Assembly (NCBI GenBank): GCA_028684915.1
Contig: JAQUEZ010000021.1
Span: 1 to 53,730 of the forward strand
Direction of reading: 5' to 3'
Length of the DNA stretch: 53,730 nucleotides
DNA from: Desulfobulbus sp.
Lineage (GTDB): Bacteria; Desulfobacterota; Desulfobulbia; Desulfobulbales; Desulfobulbaceae
The position numbers were made by a program, and so were the translations under genes. Positions 47,491-53,730 of the stretch are shown here, one piece after another. Position 1 is the first letter of the stretch, and each line of letters opens with the position of its first letter. Below the pieces are notes generated by a model. It was not told the origin of the DNA and searched no databases. It saw only the letters and a program-made list of their open reading frames with translations.

Positions 47491-50373
47491 TCAGCAACAG
47501 GATGCACGTTCTGTAGCATCCAAGACTTCTCTGATCTTGGTGGAGAGCGTTTTAAGGTCAAAGGGTTTTTGCAGAAAATGGATTTCTTGGCGGAGGACGC
47601 CGTGTTGGCCAATGGTATCTGCTGTATATCCGGACATATACAGTACACGCATATCCGGCTTTATCTGCAGGAGTTCCTCGGCCAACCTAGTCCCGTTCAT
47701 CTCCGGCATGATCACGTCGGTAAGCAGTAGATCGATTGTATCTTTTCGGTGTTTTGTTTCTTCCAGGGCCTGCAGAGGGGATATGGAGCTGAGAACCTGG
47801 TAGCCAAGCGAGGTGAGCATGGTACGCCCCAACTCCAAAATACCTGGGTCATCTTCCACCAAGAGAATAACCTCACCGTTGCCGAACAGTGGGTAATCAT
47901 GAGCTTGGTCAGCGGGGATTGGATCAAGCCCATGAGTATATATCGGCAAAAATACGGAAAAGGTGGTGCCCGCTCCCGGCTGGCTGTCCACAGTGACCAC
48001 CCCTTGATTTTGCGTGACGATACCGTAGACCGTTGCCAGCCCCAGGCCGGTACCGTGGAAACCTTTGGTGGTAAAGAAGGGATCAAATATTTTTTCAATC
48101 ACATCCGCATCCATACCGCAACCATCGTCAATGACCTGCAGCACCACATGCGGCCCTTGTTCCGCACCCGGATGTTGGCGACAGAAGTCGGCATCAATCA
48201 GGGTCTGTGAAGTCAGTAGCTGGATGGTTCCGTTTCCTTTGATCGCATCCCGGGCATTAATGCAGAGGTTTGCCAAAATCTGATCGATCTGCACCGGATC
48301 AATGAGGAGTTTGGGCAAATCGGAGCCGGGATGCCATTGTAGGTCGATGTCCTCCCCGATCAGACGGCGCAGCATTTTGCGCATGCCGTCGACCAGGACA
48401 TTTAAATCGATCACTTTGGGTGCGATAGCCTGTTTGCGGGCAAAGGCCAGTAACTGCTGGATAATATCCGCCGAACGATGGGCAGCTTCCAATATTCGTT
48501 CAATGTCCGGGTAGGCCCGATGTTCACCTGCAATTTTCACCATTGCCATCTCGGCATAACCAATAATCACCGCAAGCATATTGTTGAAATCATGGGCGAC
48601 GCCGCCAGTGAGTCGACCGATGGATTCCATCTTCTGTGCCTGCTGGTACTGGGCTTCAAGCCTGAGTTGGGCAGTGATATCGCGTTTGATGGCCACGTAG
48701 TTGACAATTTGACCCTGTTGATCAAAAACCGGTGAGATGGTGGCCTCTTCGGTATACAGGCTGCCGTCTTTTTTGCGGTTGATCATCTTGCCGCTCCAGG
48801 TCTGGCCATTTGAAATAGTCGTCCAAAGCGATGCATAGAAAGCTTCATCGTGCTCACCGCTTTTGAGGATGCGTGGATTTTGCAGATAGACTTCTTCCAG
48901 GGAATAGCCGGAGGTTTGTTCAAAGGCAGGGTTGGCATATTGGATTGTGCCGCGTGAATCGGTGATAACCACCACCTCACCCGCCTGTTCGATGGCCACC
49001 CTCAATCGCTCCAAGTTGGCAGCGGCCTGTTTTTTCTGGGTGATATCACGGGTGATCGAGAGAATGTGGGTCACATTACTCAACTGGATGGGCCGGGCCG
49101 ATAAGAGTCCGATCCCCAGGGTGCCGTCCTTTTTACGAAACACCGCCTCCAAGTTGGAGCAGTGGCCTTGGACCTGAAGTGTATCGAGCAACCGTTGGCG
49201 GTCGGCCAGATCATTCCAGATATTGAGGTCCATGGTGGTTTTGCCTTCCACATCTTCCCAGGTGTAGCCAGAAAGCTCGGTAAAGCCTTGATTAACGGCC
49301 ACATACATGCCATCCTCAAGCCGGTTGATGTTGACTGCATCCGGGCTGGCGGCAAAGGTAAGGGCAAATTTTTCCTCGCTTTCCTTAAGAGCCTGTTCGG
49401 TTTGCTTACGTAAAGTGATGTCGCGGTAAATGGACTGATAGGTTCCATCGGGCATCATCTTGGAACGCATTTCGACAAAAATCGCCGATCCGTCATGACG
49501 AATAAAGACCCGCTCATTGATCACGGTTTTTCCCTGCTGAAGAAGATCAAAACGGAAGGGAACTTCTTTCAGGTTTTGGGCGGCAAAAGGGAGCTCACTG
49601 ATGTGCCGCCCGAGCAACTCTTCCTTTTCCATCATAAACAGGGTGCAGATGTGATGATTGGCCTCGATGATCTCCCCCTCGTGGTTACCGATGAGGATTC
49701 CATCAACCGCCAATTGGATCATGGTGTGATAGTAGGCTTCGTTGGCGCGCAAATTTTGTTCGACAATCTTGGTCGCTGTTATATCGAGTGCGGTAAAGGT
49801 GGTACCTGTCTGCGGATCATCGGCATTGATCGGAGAAAAGCAAAGCAGCACATCCATCAGGGTACCGTCTTTTCGCTGCCATCGTCCCTCAATGGAGCCG
49901 GTGGCGAACAGGCTGATTTGGTTGGCCTTCATCTGGCCGATACGATGAAACTCGATATCGTCGGCATAGAGAATGCGTGCATTGTTGCCGATCAGTTCTT
50001 TACGCTCATAGCCGGTCAGGGTGCAGAGCCGGTCGTTTGCTTCAACAAGTAGCCGGTCTTTAACCACGCCAATCCCGGTGGGCGCGGCACGAAAGATCGA
50101 GTCCAGGGAGTGTTCTTTTGTCGTCAGGGAATGCCGGATTCTGGTCAAATGCAACATTCCGTGGCGGGTAAGAAAGAAGGAGACCAGCGCTGCAGCGGCC
50201 GAAAAAATAATTATCCTGTAACATTGGGCATTATTTTGCCAGTGTGGGCCTTGAAATATGAAGGAAAAGGCCTGGTCGGAAAAACAGGCCAGAATGAGGG
50301 TAACGGCAAAAAAGGCGAGAACTGTTTTGGCTGCGATTCGAGTCGAGCGATGGGAAAAAAAGGCGCGAAACAT
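47491..50373 (-). CDS. Membrane-associated hybrid histidine kinase with four PAS domains
   Basis: A 960-residue hybrid sensor kinase. Two hydrophobic helices (about residues 14-34 and 50-70) anchor it. Four PAS-type sensor units follow (starting near 90, 215, 340 and 455), a dimerisation domain with phosphoacceptor His594 in GGVAHDFNN, a HATPase_c domain with N-box NLCINARDAI, DDGCGMD and GTGLGLATVYG, and a C-terminal receiver domain with phosphoacceptor Asp886 in LLLTDVIMPEMNG. There is no adjacent response regulator, so output depends on a distant partner or on relay through the receiver. No clear Shine-Dalgarno precedes the ATG; it overlaps the stop of a small upstream frame (TGATG). The signal is unknown. 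Confidence 0.92.
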   Translation of the reverse strand: MFRAFFSHRSTRIAAKTVLAFFAVTLILACFSDQAFSFIFQGPHWQNNAQCYRIIIFSAAAALVSFFLTRHGMLHLTRIRHSLTTKEHSLDSIFRAAPTGIGVVKDRLLVEANDRLCTLTGYERKELIGNNARILYADDIEFHRIGQMKANQISLFATGSIEGRWQRKDGTLMDVLLCFSPINADDPQTGTTFTALDITATKIVEQNLRANEAYYHTMIQLAVDGILIGNHEGEIIEANHHICTLFMMEKEELLGRHISELPFAAQNLKEVPFRFDLLQQGKTVINERVFIRHDGSAIFVEMRSKMMPDGTYQSIYRDITLRKQTEQALKESEEKFALTFAASPDAVNINRLEDGMYVAVNQGFTELSGYTWEDVEGKTTMDLNIWNDLADRQRLLDTLQVQGHCSNLEAVFRKKDGTLGIGLLSARPIQLSNVTHILSITRDITQKKQAAANLERLRVAIEQAGEVVVITDSRGTIQYANPAFEQTSGYSLEEVYLQNPRILKSGEHDEAFYASLWTTISNGQTWSGKMINRKKDGSLYTEEATISPVFDQQGQIVNYVAIKRDITAQLRLEAQYQQAQKMESIGRLTGGVAHDFNNMLAVIIGYAEMAMVKIAGEHRAYPDIERILEAAHRSADIIQQLLAFARKQAIAPKVIDLNVLVDGMRKMLRRLIGEDIDLQWHPGSDLPKLLIDPVQIDQILANLCINARDAIKGNGTIQLLTSQTLIDADFCRQHPGAEQGPHVVLQVIDDGCGMDADVIEKIFDPFFTTKGFHGTGLGLATVYGIVTQNQGVVTVDSQPGAGTTFSVFLPIYTHGLDPIPADQAHDYPLFGNGEVILLVEDDPGILELGRTMLTSLGYQVLSSISPLQALEETKHRKDTIDLLLTDVIMPEMNGTRLAEELLQIKPDMRVLYMSGYTADTIGQHGVLRQEIHFLQKPFDLKTLSTKIREVLDATERASCC

Positions 50374-50681
50374 CAGTGGTAGCAGGAGGTTAGTTGAAGG
50401 CGTTCTTTCAGAGGGGCTGAAAAGGATATCGCTTTAAGGACAAACCACGGACGGCCGTGGTTGAATGAATCCTCGAAGTAAACAGAGAGCATGGGCTGCA
50501 TCATCATTGTTTTTTCAAGAATGGGGGCCAGTTGAGAATAAGAGTGAGTAATAGTCGCATTTATCCCTGTATTCTCGTTGAAAATAAAAGGTAATCCTAC
50601 CGGAGTTTCCGTGAAAAGTATATTGAATTCTATCCGTGGTCGAGAGAAGAAACCCTCTGTTGCGCTTTTCCTGACCACCAA
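50373..50681 (-). CDS. Doubtful 102-codon ORF coupled to the sensor kinase
   Basis: An open frame of 102 codons whose TGA overlaps the ATG of the histidine kinase gene. No family is recognised and there is no membrane helix. A TTG would be the first start (50681), with no good Shine-Dalgarno. The kinase has no Shine-Dalgarno of its own, so coupling to a translated upstream frame is conceivable. It may equally be a non-coding leader. Confidence 0.25.
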   Translation of the reverse strand: MVVRKSATEGFFSRPRIEFNILFTETPVGLPFIFNENTGINATITHSYSQLAPILEKTMMMQPMLSVYFEDSFNHGRPWFVLKAISFSAPLKERLQLTSCYH

Positions 50682-50750
50682 ACAAGTGTTTTAAGATTGT
50701 CGTGAAGATTCACAGACGACCAGCAGACCCTGCAAACGAATCACACCACC

Positions 50751-51329
50751 TCAAGCCGCTGCGACCTGATGAAACAGGACAAGATTGTCTGTAAGCATGG
50801 ATCCGCTCATAAGATCATCCATGGCCTTGAGTAGGTGCGCCTGGTTGAGATCCGGCACCAAGGCGAACTTATCCAGGGTTGCAAGGACCGCAATATTCTG
50901 CGCCCTCGGGTCTTTCAATGCTGGCCAGAAGACGGGATGCACCTGACACCGCCGCCGGTTGCATTCGTCTGTAATATCCGCATGTGAGGTTTCCATGATC
51001 GTTCCAAGGCGAACTCCCAGGGGTTGAAGCACGGTGTCGTAGTAGAGTAGGGTGCCGCCGTCACGCAATGTAGCCTGGGCGCCGCGCAGGGCTTCATGCC
51101 GCTCAAGGCCAATTACCAAATCCGCTTTTCCGGCAGGTATCAGTGGCGAATGCACCCGATCACCCAGACGAATGTGACTCACTACACTCCCCCCACGTTG
51201 GGCAAGGCCATGGGTGTCGACCGCTTTTGCCGTATAGCCGGCATAGTCGGCAGCTCGGAGCAAAATTTCGCAAAGCAGGCCGATTCCCTGGCCGCCAACA
51301 CCACAAAGATAGATATTAAAAGGTTGCAT
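50751..51329 (-). CDS. iorB: Indolepyruvate:ferredoxin oxidoreductase subunit beta (IorB)
   Basis: The 192-residue gamma-type domain subunit of indolepyruvate:ferredoxin oxidoreductase, which oxidatively decarboxylates aryl-2-oxo acids from aromatic amino acids to aryl-acetyl-CoA, reducing ferredoxin. It starts MQPFNIYLCGVGGQGIGLL, with GVGGQGI as the family signature, and has the HGLAQRGGSVVSHIRLG motif. ATG 51329 has AGGAGG five bases upstream. It lies 17 bp after iorA, so both form one operon. Confidence 0.93.
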   Translation of the reverse strand: MQPFNIYLCGVGGQGIGLLCEILLRAADYAGYTAKAVDTHGLAQRGGSVVSHIRLGDRVHSPLIPAGKADLVIGLERHEALRGAQATLRDGGTLLYYDTVLQPLGVRLGTIMETSHADITDECNRRRCQVHPVFWPALKDPRAQNIAVLATLDKFALVPDLNQAHLLKAMDDLMSGSMLTDNLVLFHQVAAA

Positions 51330-51346
51330 CAAAACCTCCTTTTCGT

Positions 51347-53215
51347 TTAAGGGCGACCGATTGCCTTGGATGGGCAGGTTTGGATACAGGAACCATCGCC
51401 GATACAAAGATCACGATTAACCGTGATGGTACCATCGCTTGCTCGGGTGAAGCTGGGGCAGGCGAAATCTTGGACACAGGTATGCATTCGGGAGCACTGG
51501 TTCTGATCGATACGCACAGTTCGCGGTTCGTAGCTGCTTTTTTGTCGCTGATTTCTGGTAAAAAGCAGCATGCAGGGATGGCGGGCGATAACCACGGCAA
51601 ACTGCTGCGTGGCCAGGGCCTGGCGCATCAGATCGGTGAGTTGTTGTTGGCGATAGGTGTCGGTCTCAAAAATATGCTGCACGCCCAGGCCTTCAAGGAC
51701 CTGACGGATGGGAATGGCATCGGTCACCTCGTTAAAATTACGGCCCGAGGCAGCATGGTCCTGGTGGCCGGTCATGGCGGTGGTCCCGTTTTCCATCACC
51801 ACCAACACCAGGTTGTGCTTGTTGAACAGGGCATTGATAATCCCGGGAATGCCGGCATGGAAAAAGGTGGAATCACCGAGAAAGGCCACGACCCTGTGGC
51901 TTTTGTTAAACAGACTCAGGCCTGAGCCAATGGAGGTTGACGCGCCCATGCACAACAACACCTCTCCCATGCGGTAGGGTTCTTGGAACCCGAGCGTATG
52001 ACAGCCAATGTCGGCCACGGTGATATTGGCTGTCCCGCTAAGGGCCTCTTTGATGGCATGAAAGGCGCTACGATGACCACAGCCGGGGCACAGCTGCGCC
52101 GGACGCGGCGGTACGCTCACCGTACTCGCCTCTTGCTCTTGCGGACGGGGAATGAGTGCGGGCCAAGTGCGGTGCAAAATGGTGCGGACTTTATCCGGAG
52201 TATACTCGCCGATCCAGTCTTCAAGATCCTCTTTACCGATAAGTCGGGTGGTTAGGTGTTGATCATAGGCCATAGCCTTGATGTCTTTTTCCAGGGTGTC
52301 ATCAAGTTCTTCGAGAATTTTCACCTCTTCATGGTCCGCAAGAAACTCGCTGATTGTCTTGCGTGGCAAGGGGTAGGGCATGGCCAGCTTGAGTACATCA
52401 GGAGGATTGGGGATATTGGCGAGCACATCCGCCACAGAGAGAGCTGCCATTCCGGAGACGATAATACCGCGAATGTTTCCTTGGCCACTGATCTGATGCA
52501 GATTCCGCTTTTCTATCCATTGTTCCACCGCAACCAGGCCCTGCAGCGCTTCGCGTTTACGGGGATAGACCATGGCAACCAGAGGAATGTAGGGTCCATT
52601 GGCCACATCAAAGCGGGGTGTCAGCTCAATTGGCTGCGGCTGCCAACTGCCAAACTGGACCCGTTCTTTGGCATGACAGACATGAGTGGTCAGACGGAGG
52701 ATAATGGGCCGGGCTAACTGTTTTGAGAGTTCAGCCGCCTCAATGTAATAACGGTACACTTCCTCGGGATTGGCCGGTTCCAGCACTGGTGTGTAACTCA
52801 TTGCAGCGAAATGACGATTGTCCTGCTCGTTTTGCGAGGAGTTGGCCCCGGGATCATCTCCCAGCACGATCACCAAACCGCCGATGCAGTGCATCAGGCT
52901 CAATTGAACAAAGGCATCGGCAGCCACGTTCAGGCCGACGCTTTTGAAAAAAACGGCACTCAGGTGGCCGTTGATCGAGGCCCCAAAGGCTACCTCTGTG
53001 GCCACCTTTTCGTTAGTGGAAAATTCAAAATAAAAGGGACGTTGATCTTGGGCAATAGAACCAATGGCTGTGGCCACCTCAGGAGTCGGCGAACCGGGGT
53101 AGGAGCTCACCACCCTGGTTGCCGATTCGACCATGGCCCGGACTAGAGCGGTGTTGCCCATGACAATTTCGGAAAAAGGCTCACGCGTGAGGAGCATTTG
53201 TCCCATATCTTTCAT
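51347..53215 (-). CDS. iorA: Indolepyruvate:ferredoxin oxidoreductase subunit alpha (IorA), altered FeS ligands
   Basis: A 622-residue thiamine-diphosphate enzyme subunit. The N-terminal pyruvate-oxidoreductase domain contains SSYPGSPTPEV, the C-terminal half has the TPP-binding LCPGCGHRSAFH and GDSTFFHAGIPGIINALFN. The tail holds a ferredoxin-like domain that normally has CxxCxxCx5CP and CxxCxxCx3CP. Here the second Cys of each motif is missing: C574, Met577, C580, C586 and C604, Asp607, C610, C614. The clusters may be [3Fe-4S] or Asp-ligated. The ATG 53215 has GGAG seven bases upstream. It precedes iorB by 17 bp and should provide reduced ferredoxin from aromatic amino acid catabolism or run in reverse for biosynthesis. 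Confidence 0.94.
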   Translation of the reverse strand: MKDMGQMLLTREPFSEIVMGNTALVRAMVESATRVVSSYPGSPTPEVATAIGSIAQDQRPFYFEFSTNEKVATEVAFGASINGHLSAVFFKSVGLNVAADAFVQLSLMHCIGGLVIVLGDDPGANSSQNEQDNRHFAAMSYTPVLEPANPEEVYRYYIEAAELSKQLARPIILRLTTHVCHAKERVQFGSWQPQPIELTPRFDVANGPYIPLVAMVYPRKREALQGLVAVEQWIEKRNLHQISGQGNIRGIIVSGMAALSVADVLANIPNPPDVLKLAMPYPLPRKTISEFLADHEEVKILEELDDTLEKDIKAMAYDQHLTTRLIGKEDLEDWIGEYTPDKVRTILHRTWPALIPRPQEQEASTVSVPPRPAQLCPGCGHRSAFHAIKEALSGTANITVADIGCHTLGFQEPYRMGEVLLCMGASTSIGSGLSLFNKSHRVVAFLGDSTFFHAGIPGIINALFNKHNLVLVVMENGTTAMTGHQDHAASGRNFNEVTDAIPIRQVLEGLGVQHIFETDTYRQQQLTDLMRQALATQQFAVVIARHPCMLLFTRNQRQKSSYEPRTVRIDQNQCSRMHTCVQDFACPSFTRASDGTITVNRDLCIGDGSCIQTCPSKAIGRP

Positions 53216-53689
53216 CTGTATTCTCCGTCGCTGATTTTGCTACACTCGTAAAGTATTGTGAGAATGCGTTTCTCGTTGCACAATCCTTTGATATTTTAGC
53301 CACATGAATTTCAGCGGTTTGGTCTACAAGAGGGTCATACGCCGTGTCGCTACTACCACAGCGTGAGTATTTATTGAACTTTAATAGCCCTGTGATTGCA
53401 AGGCTTATAGCCGATCTGATCAAGTTTCTAGCCTGTGGGGAGCATCTTGGAACATTTTACCACAATTTCGTGCATTGATATCTCGTTTTTGTCAGGGGCC
53501 GATTTCTTTCGCACTACGAACAGTCTATGGGACTGCCTGGGTGAATCTCTGTATATTGCTCAATTTATGCATATTTAACACAAAAGAGCAAGGGCCGACT
53601 CCTGCCTGGCATGTTTAGTGCTTTACAAATTCTGTTTTTTTTCGTATTCCGTTATCCGAAACTTGAATAACGAAAAGCCTGGGGATCGT
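53216..53689. other. Divergent intergenic region
   Basis: About 475 bp between iorA (minus) and the gene starting at 53690 (plus). A hairpin (CGTTAT...ATAACG) lies at about 53650-53672, before the right-hand start. I see no family repeat, RNA gene or convincing ORF. Confidence 0.4.
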
Positions 53690-53730
53690 ATGAGAAAGAA
53701 AAAAACACTGCCTGCTCCTGATGCGCTGTT
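53690..53730 (+). CDS. Start of an unidentified gene (13 codons)
   Basis: ATG 53690 with GGGGAT just upstream opens a frame that stays open to the window edge and begins with a Lys-rich stretch (MRKKKTLPAPDAL). Too short to identify. A basic N-terminus suits a cytoplasmic or DNA-binding protein, but that is only a guess. Confidence 0.4.
   Translation, partial: MRKKKTLPAPDAL

Noticed and set aside
53181..53423. 80-codon minus-strand frame upstream of iorA
   Set aside because: Overlaps the iorA start and its ribosome site, with no recognisable protein.
1..53730. CRISPR array, tRNA or rRNA genes, prophage or integron features
   Set aside because: Looked for on both strands by eye; no regularly spaced direct repeats, cloverleaf-type sequences, phage structural genes or integrase/transposase genes were seen.

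Overview
This window looks like a chromosomal segment of an anaerobic Gram-negative bacterium, most plausibly a sulfate-reducer-like Desulfobacterota (Desulfobulbaceae-type). That placement is an inference from gene content: a family I CoA-transferase, stand-alone NADPH-dependent glutamate synthase, [FeFe]-hydrogenase maturase HydG, indolepyruvate:ferredoxin oxidoreductase IorAB, a small CXXCH cytochrome, a proton-translocating transhydrogenase, and outer-envelope genes (Mpl, PbpC, alpha-2-macroglobulin). I see no rRNA, tRNA, CRISPR array, phage genes or transposase genes.

Layout, left to right. Positions 1-1168: CoA-transferase pair on the minus strand, with an intrinsic terminator inside its putative leader. 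2138-4771: cobalamin adenosyltransferase coupled to an FNR-like flavoprotein, converging on a glutamate-synthase-type FAD/FeS protein. 5083-8816: geranylgeranyl-reductase-like flavoprotein, di-heme cytochrome, PpsR-type kinase/phosphatase and HydG. 8962-12357: CYTH protein, a secreted unknown, a 60-aa protein coupled to mpl. 12462-15288: pntAA-pntAB-pntB. 15419-16420: ribB under an FMN riboswitch. 16789-18783: a D,D-carboxypeptidase, a frameshifted small motility-type gene and a Gln-rich small protein. 18893-25513: a minus-strand row yciB-ktrB-ktrA-HAMP protein, then a flavodoxin-like protein and a secreted unknown. 25700-30339: a GH26-type secreted hydrolase behind a 1153-aa fusion of a GH18-like domain, a CE4 deacetylase and a GT2 synthase. 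30749-33699: membrane protein, CadC/SmtB-like repressor with a clear operator, an SO_0444-type metal permease, and a CRP/FNR-family fragment. 33771-41851: pbpC overlapped with a giant alpha-2-macroglobulin. 42360-47455: nucleotide-sugar dehydrogenase, queE-queD, a tRNA-methylase-like gene and comM/yifB. 47491-53215: a hybrid histidine kinase and iorB-iorA. A new plus-strand gene begins at the right edge.

Several themes link the genes. Redox cofactor balancing: PntAB, GltA, the FNR-like protein and IorAB all connect NAD(P)H or ferredoxin pools. Envelope maintenance: Mpl, the D,D-carboxypeptidase, YciB, PbpC/A2M and the polysaccharide synthase fusion. Ion and metal homeostasis: KtrAB with a co-translated HAMP protein, and the ArsR-type repressor with its permease.

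The most distinctive non-genic signal is a dispersed intergenic repeat family. The full form is about 163 bp with ends of the type TGATGG...TTTTTACGA...CCATCA. At least eight full, partial or decayed copies are present. One copy (41936-42341) is split by a 237-bp AT-rich element with imperfect terminal inverted repeats and a 6-bp target duplication, a nested MITE-like insertion. Other points worth checking are the GH18-like domain with Gln in place of the usual catalytic Glu, IorA lacking the second Cys of both ferredoxin motifs, the HAMP-only membrane protein in the K+ uptake operon, and two probably broken genes (18134 and 33390).
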